A stretch of 10,129 nt of DNA from Proteobacteria bacterium UBA6492 (lineage in GTDB: Bacteria > Pseudomonadota > Gammaproteobacteria > UBA6429 > Thiohalophilaceae): the NCBI GenBank assembly GCA_002436485.1, contig DJMK01000046.1:1-10129 (forward strand), read 5' to 3'. Shown here piece by piece: positions 1 to 6,861 of this stretch (position 1 is the stretch's first letter; each line of letters starts with the position of its first letter). The position numbers and the translations under genes are program-made. The notes under the pieces are model-generated. The model did no database searches. It was not told where the DNA came from and saw only the letters and a program-made list of their open reading frames with translations.

Positions 1-681
1 TATCATCATCGCACTGCGCGAATTTATACCGACTATGGCTTTTTGACCAGCGATGAAGATATTGGTGAAGACGTTGGCAAGGTATTTTTGCAACTAACCA
101 GCCTGGGTAAAGTGCCCAAGCTGGTGAAGTTGATGCAGTCACCGTTTACTCTGCATGATGGGTTGTTGAAAAAAATTGCTGAGGAAGCCAAAAATGCACA
201 GCAGGGAAAGCCAGCACGTATTATTGCCAAGGTTAATTCGCTTGTTGAACTGCAAATCATACAGGCCCTGTACGAAGCATCGATGGCCGGTGTGCAGATT
301 GATCTTGTGATCAGAGGTATTTGCTGCCTGCGACCACGCTTTCCCGGTATCTCGGAGAACATCAGGGTGCGTTCAGTTATTGGGCGTTTTCTGGAGCATA
401 CTCGAGTTTATTATTTTGAGAATAATGGCGACCCGGAAATCTATTGTGCGAGTGCTGACTGGATGGACAGAAATTTATTTCGCCGTGTCGAGGTGGCATT
501 TCCTATCGAGCAAAAGTCGTTGAAAAAGCGTGTAGTCGAGGAACTCGGTTTCTATCTCCAGGATAATACCCAGGCATGGGATCTACAATCAGACGGATCA
601 TATGTTCGTTGTGTTCCTGGTAAGGAAGAAGCGTTTACTGCGCAGCAACAACTATTAAACAAGCTTGCCGAGTCCAAGTAA
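1..681 (+). CDS. ppk1: Polyphosphate kinase 1, C-terminal part (partial, 5' end outside window)
   Basis: The enzyme reversibly transfers the terminal phosphate of ATP to polyphosphate. The reading frame is open from base 1 (YHHRTARIYTDYGF...), so the gene starts upstream; the 226 codons here are the C-terminal catalytic domains of a protein that is usually about 690-740 residues. The family signature is clear: RTARIYTDYGFLTSDEDIGEDV, then VIRGICCLRP, PGISENIRVRSVIGRFLEHTR and SADWMDRNLFRRVE. The His of LEHTR (bases 397-399) aligns with the second conserved histidine of E. coli PPK (His592); the autophosphorylated histidine (His435) would lie upstream of the window. The TAA stop at 679-681 touches the stop codon of ppx on the other strand. 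The family assignment is firm; promoter and start are not visible. Confidence 0.96.
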   Translation, partial: YHHRTARIYTDYGFLTSDEDIGEDVGKVFLQLTSLGKVPKLVKLMQSPFTLHDGLLKKIAEEAKNAQQGKPARIIAKVNSLVELQIIQALYEASMAGVQIDLVIRGICCLRPRFPGISENIRVRSVIGRFLEHTRVYYFENNGDPEIYCASADWMDRNLFRRVEVAFPIEQKSLKKRVVEELGFYLQDNTQAWDLQSDGSYVRCVPGKEEAFTAQQQLLNKLAESK

Positions 682-2187
682 CTAATTAAAAGTCAATTCA
701 ATATTAATATCTTTTAGATATTTACGTTCCTGCTCAAGATCACTGAAAGTAAGTGGTCTTTCGTCAAGCCAGCCATCGGCAAAAGTCAAAATAATTTTTT
801 GTTTTCTGAACTCAAATGTAATATCAGGTTTTTCCTTGTCCATGCGGCTGCGATGCAAGGCGATAGAAATACGAAGCATGATGGATAGTTTTAGAACAAT
901 TGGTTCCCATTCCTCGGGCAGAAATGTAAACAGCTGCAGGTCCAGTTTATTTCGTTGGGACTGAACCATCACGGCAAGCATATCCTGTTCTAGTCGGGAA
1001 AAACCCAGCATGTCGGAATTCGAAATGATATAGGCACCATGTTTCTGATATTGCTGATGAGAAATATCCAGCCCAATTTCATGTAGGTCTGCAGCCCAGC
1101 CCAGTATCTTTGCCCATTCATCATTGTTTATCTTCAGGTCGTTCGATGCTTGTTTCAGGAAAAGTAGGGCAGTTTGCTTTACGAAATCCGCATGTAAGTT
1201 GTCAATACCGTAGCGCTTGCTCATATTGGTGATTGTACGGATACGCACATCTTTTTCATGATGGCGACCAAGCATGTCAAATATAAGACCTTCGCGCAAA
1301 GCGCCATCGGCAACATGCATCTCCTTTATGGCAAATGCATCAAACAAGGCAGACAGTACAACGAATCCACCCGGAAAGACTGGCTGGCGCTTTTTGCCAA
1401 GTCCAGGCAGCTCGAGTGACTCAATATGCTCTGCATTAACCAATGCTTGCTCGATATTTTTTAGTGCATCCGGTGTGATACCGGATTGAGACCAGCCATT
1501 TTCAACGGCAACGCGTCCAATTGCCCTGATCGTGCCGGATGTGCCGACAACATGATCCCAGCCGGTGCTAAATTGAGACATATATGGTTCAAGCAAACTC
1601 TGCACATCGATGCGTGCTTTTTTAAAACGTTTTTTAGCAAGCATGCCATCAGCAAACCAGTTCTGGCTAACTGAAACGCAACCCGCCCAGATACTTTCCA
1701 TAATTTCGGCTTCAAATCCTTCACCAATCACCAATTCGGTGCTGCCGCCACCAATATCTATCACCAGTCGTTTACCGGACGGACCACCAAGGCTATGTGC
1801 TGCACCGAGGTAAACAAGTCGGGCTTCCTCGCGGCCTGAAATAATTTCGATCGGATGTCCCAGCAGTTTTTCGGCGGATTTGATGAATTGCTTACTGTTT
1901 TGCGCTTGTCGTAACGTATTCGTACCGACGATCCTGATATTTTTTGCCGGTATGTTGCGCAGGCGTTGACCAAAATTAGCCAATGTGTCGAGCGCCAGTT
2001 GTACCACATCACCTTCGAGATAGTTGTCCTTGGTTAGGCCGCTCGCGAGGCGTACCATGCTTCTTAGTCTATCTATTACTTTTACCTCGTCACCCTCAGC
2101 GTCAGCAACAATCATGTGAAAACTGTTCGACCCAAGATCAACGGCAGCATAAAATGAAGATGATTTTTTCTTTTTAACTGGCAGCAT
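682..2187 (-). CDS. ppx: Exopolyphosphatase (Ppx/GppA family)
   Basis: A 501-residue protein that should release phosphate from the ends of polyphosphate chains, opposing Ppk1. It shows the ASKHA-fold phosphate-binding motifs DLGSNS (residues 17-22) and DIGGGSTE (144-151), the SGREEARL segment with Glu120/Glu121 (E. coli PPX uses Glu121 as catalytic base), and GTSGT. From about residue 310 an HD-like C-terminal domain follows, with ADLHEIGLDISH and the QSQRNK region, as in E. coli PPX (513 residues). The length and the HD-like domain fit Ppx, but GppA (pppGpp phosphatase) shares this architecture and activity, so substrate preference is inferred mainly from ppk1 next door. The ATG at 2185-2187 has no strong ribosome binding site. 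The gene is convergent with ppk1 and divergent from the sixA-like gene. Confidence 0.93.
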   Translation of the reverse strand: MLPVKKKKSSSFYAAVDLGSNSFHMIVADAEGDEVKVIDRLRSMVRLASGLTKDNYLEGDVVQLALDTLANFGQRLRNIPAKNIRIVGTNTLRQAQNSKQFIKSAEKLLGHPIEIISGREEARLVYLGAAHSLGGPSGKRLVIDIGGGSTELVIGEGFEAEIMESIWAGCVSVSQNWFADGMLAKKRFKKARIDVQSLLEPYMSQFSTGWDHVVGTSGTIRAIGRVAVENGWSQSGITPDALKNIEQALVNAEHIESLELPGLGKKRQPVFPGGFVVLSALFDAFAIKEMHVADGALREGLIFDMLGRHHEKDVRIRTITNMSKRYGIDNLHADFVKQTALLFLKQASNDLKINNDEWAKILGWAADLHEIGLDISHQQYQKHGAYIISNSDMLGFSRLEQDMLAVMVQSQRNKLDLQLFTFLPEEWEPIVLKLSIMLRISIALHRSRMDKEKPDITFEFRKQKIILTFADGWLDERPLTFSDLEQERKYLKDINIELTFN

Positions 2188-2233
2188 AGTAATGGAATAT
2201 ACATACTCTTTTAGAAGTTTAACAAGTAGCTTA

Positions 2234-2261
2234 ATTGTAACCGGCGAGAAAAAGTATGCAA
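2234..2261 (-). promoter_or_regulatory. Candidate sigma70 promoter for ppx
   Basis: Read on the minus strand there is TTGCAT (2261-2256), a 16-base spacer, and TACAAT (2239-2234). The -10 matches the consensus at 5 of 6 positions and the -35 at 3 of 6. Transcription would begin near 2227, giving a leader of about 40 bases before the ppx ATG. It lies in the 93-base gap between two divergent genes, where a ppx promoter is expected. No Pho box was found in this gap. Pattern match only. Confidence 0.35.
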
Positions 2262-2280
2262 TTCGTTCTAGAATTTTATC

Positions 2281-2781
2281 ATGAGAATGCTATATATCTT
2301 GCGACATGCCAAATCGGCATGGGGTACAAATGCCGCTAGTGATTTTCAACGTCCATTGGCCAAGCGCGGTGTGCGCAATGCCAGGCAAATGGGTAAATGG
2401 ATGGCAGAACGTGCAATGATTCCGGAGTGTATTCTTAGCTCTCCGGCGTTACGTGCCTGGCAAACAGTCACGCCGGTATGTACTCAACTTGGGATCGATG
2501 AAACAGGCATTGAATTTAATTCAGCTTTATACCTTGCTGATGTGAATACACTACTTTCATGTATCAGGCAGGTGCCAGAAACTTATCAGAGCATACTACT
2601 CGTAGGACATAATCCCGGGCTTGAGGATCTTGTTTCATGGTTGACTGGTGGCGAAGCTCCCCTTTTTGATAATGGTAAGTTGTTACCAACAGCCACACTC
2701 GCTGTATTTACCAACAAAGTTAGTTGGGAGCAACTTGATGCAGGTCAGGCTAGATTGGAAACGATCAAGTGCGCCAGGTGA
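2281..2781 (+). CDS. sixA: SixA-type phosphohistidine phosphatase (histidine phosphatase superfamily)
   Basis: A 166-residue cytoplasmic protein with the N-terminal LRHAKSAW motif, where His9 would be the phosphate-accepting nucleophile, preceded by a hydrophobic strand (MLYI). Further on are FQRPLAKRGVRNARQMGKWM, ILSSPALRAWQT, and VGHNPGLEDLVSWL with the second catalytic histidine, His110. RHAKS instead of the usual RHGE is typical of the SixA branch. In E. coli, SixA removes phosphate from phosphohistidines of signalling or PTS proteins (ArcB HPt domain, and NPr of the nitrogen PTS). The partner here is unknown. The start could be ATG 2281 or ATG 2287; neither has a strong ribosome binding site. 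It is divergent from ppx and convergent with the YgiM-like gene, so it seems to be a single-gene transcript. Confidence 0.88.
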   Translation: MRMLYILRHAKSAWGTNAASDFQRPLAKRGVRNARQMGKWMAERAMIPECILSSPALRAWQTVTPVCTQLGIDETGIEFNSALYLADVNTLLSCIRQVPETYQSILLVGHNPGLEDLVSWLTGGEAPLFDNGKLLPTATLAVFTNKVSWEQLDAGQARLETIKCAR

Positions 2782-2835
2782 TACTAATAAACATCAGTAA
2801 TCGTAGCAATTGAGTTTTTGCTATCTCTAATGCTG

Positions 2836-3495
2836 TTAATATTCCCAACCGCTTTTCTTTTTGAAGCGAAGTTTGGGAATGATCAAACCGATGAGCATAC
2901 CGAGAATGACCACGCCGGCACCGGCCAAAAACCAGTTGCGCTTTGAACGATCCTTGAGTACCTGGTTTTCCTGTTTTGTCAGGTTTAACTCGTCACTAAG
3001 CTGCTCAAATTGTTTGCGCAGCTCGATATTTTCTTGCGCCAGTTGTTTAGGACGTGATGCCAGTTCATTGAGATTCTGCAGTTCTTTTGTGGCTGTGCTG
3101 TGTTCTGTTTTCAATTGCCCATAGGCAGAGTCCAGTTCAGATTTTTCGCTCCGCAGGGTTTTGAGTTCAGCCTGGGCCTGGTCAAGTTTTTCCCTGGTCT
3201 TGGCAAGCCTGTTTTGGGCAGTCGCCAGTTTATCTGCTGCAATTGGTTCATCGATCAGGTATTGCGTTCTGACCCAGCCCTCGGTGCCATCTTCGAGTAG
3301 CACGCGTGTGTAACCGCTATCAGTCTCTTGGAGTATTTCAAGTTTTGTACCACTAGTCAGGGTTTTGAGTATTTCGAACTGGTTCCCTTGCCCGGTACGC
3401 AGGGTGATGCGCAGTTCATCACTGACATATTTCGTTGCTGCTGCGGCCGAAAATGGAAGCAGTACCAGTAGTATGAGGCAGGCACGGTAGTACAT
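2836..3495 (-). CDS. YgiM-like SH3-domain, coiled-coil membrane protein (TIGR04211 type)
   Basis: A 219-residue protein with four visible parts. A signal peptide spans residues 1-20 (hydrophobic CLILLVLLPFSAAAA). A bacterial SH3 domain follows at about 21-84 (KYVSDELRITLRTGQG, LEILQETDSGYTRVLLEDGTEGWVRTQYL). A long coiled coil rich in K, E, Q and L covers about 88-185. One membrane helix lies at about 188-208 (FLAGAGVVILGMLIGLIIP), with a basic tail RFKKKSGWEY. Order, length and the YVSDEL start match E. coli YgiM. The SH3 and coiled coil are expected in the periplasm. SH3 domains of this type often bind cell wall or protein ligands, but the function is not known. A GGATG sequence about 8 bases before the ATG could serve as ribosome binding site. 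It is convergent with sixA and divergent from phoB. Confidence 0.82.
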   Translation of the reverse strand: MYYRACLILLVLLPFSAAAATKYVSDELRITLRTGQGNQFEILKTLTSGTKLEILQETDSGYTRVLLEDGTEGWVRTQYLIDEPIAADKLATAQNRLAKTREKLDQAQAELKTLRSEKSELDSAYGQLKTEHSTATKELQNLNELASRPKQLAQENIELRKQFEQLSDELNLTKQENQVLKDRSKRNWFLAGAGVVILGMLIGLIIPKLRFKKKSGWEY

Positions 3496-3643
3496 TGTTT
3501 TTCATCCAGTTTTTGTTTTGTTAATTCTAGCAGCTCATTTGCATTCTGTACTGCCAGACGGGTCACATCTGCAGGCACAAAGCCCCATTATGGGTTAATT
3601 TTGGCGTGTGTGGATTACTTCTTGAGTAAATCGCTGTGCAGTC

Positions 3644-3677
3644 ATGTCATCACCCTGTAACATTATTCCTATGTAAT
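3644..3677 (+). promoter_or_regulatory. Pho box and -10 of the phoB promoter
   Basis: Two 7-mers, ATGTCAT (3644-3650) and CTGTAAC (3655-3661), are separated by 4 bases, giving the 11-base period of a PhoB dimer site. They match CTGTCAT at 6 of 7 and the CTGT(A/C)A(C/T) half-site fully. Exactly 10 bases later comes TGTAAT (3672-3677), 5 of 6 to the -10 consensus. A 10-base distance is what E. coli pstS and phoA show, where the Pho box takes the place of the -35. Transcription should begin near 3684, which implies autoregulation of phoBR by PhoB. Confidence 0.78.
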
Positions 3678-3717
3678 GTCGTCTTGTTGTCACACTACGA
3701 GCAGCTACATATATAGC

Positions 3718-4413
3718 ATGATGGTTAAAGATAGCCCCAAAATACTTGTTGTTGAGGACGAAGCGGCTATTCGGGAAATGCTCAATTTTGCCCTTTCTCG
3801 CGCCGGCTTCGAGGTCGCAGAGGCGGCGGATGCGCGCCAGGCCCAAGACGCTATTACCCAGCAGGTACCAGACCTATTGTTACTGGACTGGATGCTTCCA
3901 GGTACCAGTGGCGTTGATCTCGCACACAAGCTGCGACAGGCAAGTCGTACACGCGAGCTACCCATCATCATGCTGACGGCACGAGGTGAGGAAGAACATA
4001 AGATCAAGGGACTGGAAGTAGGGGCAGATGACTATGTTACCAAACCTTTTTCAACCCAGGAGTTGATTGCCAGAATTCGTGCGGTGCTTCGCCGGACCAT
4101 ACACAGTCAGAACGACGGACTGATGCAGGCAGGAGACATCACCCTGGATACCAGCGGGCATCGTGTAAAGGTGAAAGATCAACCACTCGAACTGGGACCA
4201 ACTGAGTTTCGTTTGTTACACTTCTTCATGTCACACATAGACAGAGTTTTCAGCCGTAGCCAGTTACTCGACCATGTTTGGGGGGATAATGTCTATATCG
4301 AGGAGCGTACAGTAGATGTGCATATTCGACGATTACGACGAGCGCTTGAACCTTTCGGTGCCGATCAGTATGTTCAGACAGTGCGTGGTGCCGGTTATCG
4401 TTTTTCACCATAG
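3718..4413 (+). CDS. phoB: Phosphate regulon response regulator PhoB
   Basis: OmpR-type response regulator that activates Pho genes when phosphorylated by PhoR. The receiver domain (residues about 8-125) holds the acidic pair in VVEDE, the phosphorylated Asp57 in LLLLDWMLPG, Thr87 in MLTARGEEE and Lys109 in DDYVTKPFS. The winged-helix DNA-binding domain (about 135-230) contains GPTEFRLLHFFM, SRSQLLDHVWG, YIEERTVDVHIRRLRRAL and the closing VQTVRGAGYRF. DWMLPGTSG and the recognition-helix region are PhoB hallmarks. An in-frame ATG exists at 3676, but it lies upstream of the predicted transcription start (about 3684) and would add a poorly conserved extension, so I start at 3718 (231 residues; E. 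coli PhoB has 229). ATG 3721 is equally possible. No good ribosome binding site precedes either. phoR follows 9 bases after the stop. Confidence 0.95.
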   Translation: MMVKDSPKILVVEDEAAIREMLNFALSRAGFEVAEAADARQAQDAITQQVPDLLLLDWMLPGTSGVDLAHKLRQASRTRELPIIMLTARGEEEHKIKGLEVGADDYVTKPFSTQELIARIRAVLRRTIHSQNDGLMQAGDITLDTSGHRVKVKDQPLELGPTEFRLLHFFMSHIDRVFSRSQLLDHVWGDNVYIEERTVDVHIRRLRRALEPFGADQYVQTVRGAGYRFSP

Positions 4414-4420
4414 GGGTGAA
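4413..4420 (+). promoter_or_regulatory. Ribosome binding site deciding the TTG start of phoR
   Basis: The sequence GGGGTGAA lies just after the phoB stop codon and a few bases before TTG 4423. No ATG or GTG in the phoR frame lies nearby. This strong purine-rich site, together with the fit of the first membrane segment, supports the TTG start. Confidence 0.65.
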
Positions 4421-4422
4421 GT

Positions 4423-5739
4423 TTGAGAAATAGCTGGGTTGCAGAGTTGTGGCGTGTAGCAGGCCTGATGCTGCTTGCCATCATTATTGGTCTCATTTTC
4501 GATAACGTGGCCATAATGTTGGCAATTGCACTGGCTGGCTACCTCGGCTGGATGTTGCATAATCTTCGACATCTTTGGCGGTGGTTAATCAAGGGAAAAA
4601 AGTATGCACCGCCCTCATCCTTTGGTATCTGGGGCGATGTTTTTACCGAGATCTATCGGCTACAAAAACGCAATAAAAAACGCCAAAAACGCCTGGTCAA
4701 CCTATTAAACCGTTTCAGGGAAACAACTGAGGCCATGCCTGATGGTGTGGTCGTTATGCAGGCCAATGGTACCATTGAATGGTGGAATGAGATTGGTGGC
4801 AAGTTGCTGGATCTCAAATATCCACATGATGTTGGCCAACGGGTTACCAACCTGGTACGGAATCCGCAATTTCAGAAATTTTATGACAAAGCAGATGTGG
4901 ATGAGCGTTTTGTCTTTCCAGCGCCGGGGGATGGTAACAAAATTATTTCGATACGTATTACGCCTTATGGACAGGATCAAAGTCTGCTAATGGCACGTGA
5001 TGTCACGCTCATTGAACGTGTTGAACAGATCCGTCGCGATTTCGTCGCGAATATTTCGCATGAATTGCGTACACCATTAACGGTGATGACCGGTTTTCTT
5101 GAGGCAATGGCCAGTGATGAGGGAATTGACGAGCAATCGCGAAAACGCTCGATAGAACTCATGCAACAGCAGTCAAAGCGCATGTACCGCCTGGTTGAGG
5201 ACCTGATGTTGCTATCCAGGTTGGAGAACGAGCAAAAGCCGGTGAAGCATGAGGTTGTACATGTGCCGCAAATGCTGTTGACACTCAAGGAAGAAGCGCA
5301 AGTTATCAGTGGTGAACGCGCCCATAGCATTCATGTTGAAGCAGATAATGATCTCCTGATTTACGGGGATGCAAAGGAACTGGACAGCGCATTCAGTAAC
5401 CTGATTATCAATGCTGTTAACTATACACCCGACAAGGGTTCAATCACGGTTAAATGGTTTAAGGATGATGCCGGCGCACACCTGGCGATTAGTGACACAG
5501 GCATAGGTATTCCGCGTCATCATCTCGCACGCATTACAGAGCGTTTTTACCGTGTTGATGTGGCCCGCTCTCGTGAGACGGGTGGTTCGGGGCTCGGGCT
5601 CGCCATCGTGAAACATGCCCTGAACCGCCACAATGCGACGCTTTCAATCGATAGCGAGGTGGGTGCGGGTTCAACCTTTACCTGTAATTTCCCGCGCGAT
5701 GCCATCGTTGACGAGGCTGATGAACGCGCAGCCAGTTAA
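4423..5739 (+). CDS. phoR: Phosphate regulon sensor histidine kinase PhoR
   Basis: A 438-residue inner-membrane kinase that phosphorylates PhoB in low phosphate and acts as its phosphatase in high phosphate, under control of the Pst transporter and PhoU. Two closely spaced membrane helices (about residues 12-47) have almost no periplasmic loop, as in E. coli PhoR. A basic linker (RLQKRNKKRQKR) leads to a PAS domain (about 95-200, AMPDGVVVMQANGTIEWWNE). The dimerization domain has His213 in ANISHELRTPLT. The ATPase domain shows the N box (SNLIINAVNYTP), SDTGIGIP, ERFYRVD and GGSGLGLAIVKH. The start is TTG, 9 bases after phoB, so the two are probably one operon. The C-terminal tail (IVDEADERAAS) is short and acidic. 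The stop is only 3 bases before the pst Pho boxes, with no terminator between. Confidence 0.96.
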   Translation: MRNSWVAELWRVAGLMLLAIIIGLIFDNVAIMLAIALAGYLGWMLHNLRHLWRWLIKGKKYAPPSSFGIWGDVFTEIYRLQKRNKKRQKRLVNLLNRFRETTEAMPDGVVVMQANGTIEWWNEIGGKLLDLKYPHDVGQRVTNLVRNPQFQKFYDKADVDERFVFPAPGDGNKIISIRITPYGQDQSLLMARDVTLIERVEQIRRDFVANISHELRTPLTVMTGFLEAMASDEGIDEQSRKRSIELMQQQSKRMYRLVEDLMLLSRLENEQKPVKHEVVHVPQMLLTLKEEAQVISGERAHSIHVEADNDLLIYGDAKELDSAFSNLIINAVNYTPDKGSITVKWFKDDAGAHLAISDTGIGIPRHHLARITERFYRVDVARSRETGGSGLGLAIVKHALNRHNATLSIDSEVGAGSTFTCNFPRDAIVDEADERAAS

Positions 5740-5742
5740 ACA

Positions 5743-5798
5743 CTGTCATATAACTGTCATATTCTGATCACATACTTGTCATGTGCGCGATAGATAAT
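5743..5798 (+). promoter_or_regulatory. Tandem Pho boxes and -10 of the pstS promoter
   Basis: Four 7-mers recur at exact 11-base steps: CTGTCAT (5743), CTGTCAT (5754), TGATCAC (5765) and TTGTCAT (5776), each separated by 4 AT-rich bases. This is two adjoining PhoB dimer sites, with the third unit degenerate, the same plan as the E. coli pstS promoter. After the last unit come 10 bases and GATAAT (5793-5798), 5 of 6 to the -10 consensus. Transcription should begin near 5805. No -35 hexamer is needed at this class of promoter. Confidence 0.92.
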
Positions 5799-5821
5799 AA
5801 TGTCAATGGAAATAATGACCA

Positions 5822-5827
5822 AGAGGA
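5822..5827 (+). promoter_or_regulatory. Ribosome binding site of pstS
   Basis: AGAGGA lies 6 bases before ATG 5834 and is the clearest ribosome binding site among the ATG-started genes here, consistent with high-level PstS synthesis. Confidence 0.7.
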
Positions 5828-5833
5828 TTCTCC

Positions 5834-6802
5834 ATGTTAAATAAAACATTCTTTAAAACAGCTGCATTTGTTTCTGCACTAAGTATCGCAGCCCAGGGCT
5901 TTGCTGCGGATGTGGATCCAAAACTTGCAGACTATTCTAAGTCCAGTGGTGTGTCCGGTAACCTGAGCAGTGTGGGTTCAGATACGCTTGCCAACCTGAT
6001 GACCTTATGGGCAGAAGAATTTAAGAAGATTTATCCAAGCGTTAACATTCAGATTCAGGCAGCGGGCTCTTCTACCGCACCACCGGCACTGTCTGAGGGC
6101 ACTTCGAACATGGGGCCAATGAGTCGTAAGATGAAAGATAAAGAGATTGCGGCTTTTGAAAAGAAACACGGTTACAAGCCAACAGCCATACCAGTAGCTA
6201 TCGACGCGCTCGCCGTCTACGTCAACAAGGATAACCCCATCAAGCAGATGAGCATTGCCGATGTCGATGCTATCTTTTCTTCAACCCGCAAGTGTGGCGG
6301 TAGTAAGGACATTACTCGGTGGGGCGATCTGGGTCTGACAGGTGCATGGAAGAGCCGTGATATCCAGCTGTTTGGTCGCAATTCTGTATCTGGCACCTAC
6401 GGATATTACAAGAAGAAGGCCCTCTGCAAAGGTGACTTCAAGAACAATGTCAACGAACAGCCAGGCTCAGCATCAGTTGTTCAGTCTGTGACTGCGTCAT
6501 TGAATGGTATTGGCTACTCAGGCATTGGTTATAAAACTTCAGGTGTGAAGGCGGTTGCTTTATCCAAGAAGGGCAATAACTACGTCGATGCTACGGCGGA
6601 GAATGCCCTCAATGGCACCTATCCACTGTCACGTTTCCTCTACGTTTACGTGAACAAGAAGCCAAACAAGCCTCTGGCGCCACTGGAGCGGGAATTCATC
6701 AAGATGGTCTTATCCAAGACAGGCCAGAAGGTTGTGGTCAAGGATGGCTATATTCCTATGCCAGCTAAGGCCGCAGACAAAGCGTTAGCCGCGCTTCAAT
6801 AA
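5834..6802 (+). CDS. pstS: Periplasmic phosphate-binding protein PstS
   Basis: A 322-residue substrate-binding protein that captures phosphate in the periplasm and delivers it to PstC/PstA. The signal peptide (residues 1-24, cut after GFA) is followed by VDPKLADYSKSSGVSGNLSSVGSDTLANLM. Phosphate-contact segments of the family are visible: VGSDTL, AAGSSTAPPAL, GRNSVSGTYGYY and NEQPGSASVVQSV. The sequence and length resemble the Pseudomonas PstS type more than the E. coli one. Cys154 (RKCGG) and Cys198 (ALCKGD) could form a disulfide in the periplasm (inference). A tandem Pho box lies upstream, with a terminator immediately downstream, so the gene can be expressed as a single-gene mRNA in larger amounts than the permease genes. 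Confidence 0.96.
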   Translation: MLNKTFFKTAAFVSALSIAAQGFAADVDPKLADYSKSSGVSGNLSSVGSDTLANLMTLWAEEFKKIYPSVNIQIQAAGSSTAPPALSEGTSNMGPMSRKMKDKEIAAFEKKHGYKPTAIPVAIDALAVYVNKDNPIKQMSIADVDAIFSSTRKCGGSKDITRWGDLGLTGAWKSRDIQLFGRNSVSGTYGYYKKKALCKGDFKNNVNEQPGSASVVQSVTASLNGIGYSGIGYKTSGVKAVALSKKGNNYVDATAENALNGTYPLSRFLYVYVNKKPNKPLAPLEREFIKMVLSKTGQKVVVKDGYIPMPAKAADKALAALQ

Positions 6803-6826
6803 ACTCTGTCATTAGCTTCAAAAGGG

Positions 6827-6852
6827 GCCCTGTGCAACCACAGGGCTTTTTT
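6827..6852 (+). terminator. Rho-independent terminator after pstS
   Basis: A perfect 8-bp stem, GCCCTGTG (6827-6834) with CACAGGGC (6839-6846), has a 4-base loop CAAC and is followed directly by six T (6847-6852). It begins 24 bases after the pstS stop. It should end most pstS transcripts and lower read-through into pstC. Confidence 0.93.
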
Positions 6853-6861
6853 GTCTCTGTG

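Noticed and set aside
33..362. Minus-strand 109-codon frame inside ppk1
   Set aside because: It is antisense to a well-conserved ppk1 region, and the composition (runs of S, C and T) is that of a shadow frame.
2804..2823. Hairpin TAGCAA / TTGCTA between the sixA and YgiM-like gene ends
   Set aside because: Only 6 AT-rich pairs with an 8-base loop and no T-run after it on either strand, so it is not a convincing terminator, although a bidirectional terminator would be expected here.
3357..3578. Minus-strand 73-codon frame with GTG start; its first 28 residues (PADVTRLAVQNANELLELTK...) look protein-like
   Set aside because: Its second part overlaps the YgiM-like gene in another frame and becomes unlike a protein (CTTVPASYYWYCFHFRPQQQ). 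No convincing ribosome binding site. It might be a decayed remnant, but I cannot support a gene or pseudogene.
3595..3846. Minus-strand 83-codon frame across the phoB promoter and start
   Set aside because: It is antisense to phoB and to its Pho box, and shows no recognizable family features.
6806..6812. Lone CTGTCAT just after the pstS stop codon
   Set aside because: No partner half-site 11 bases to either side; a single 7-mer is not a Pho box.
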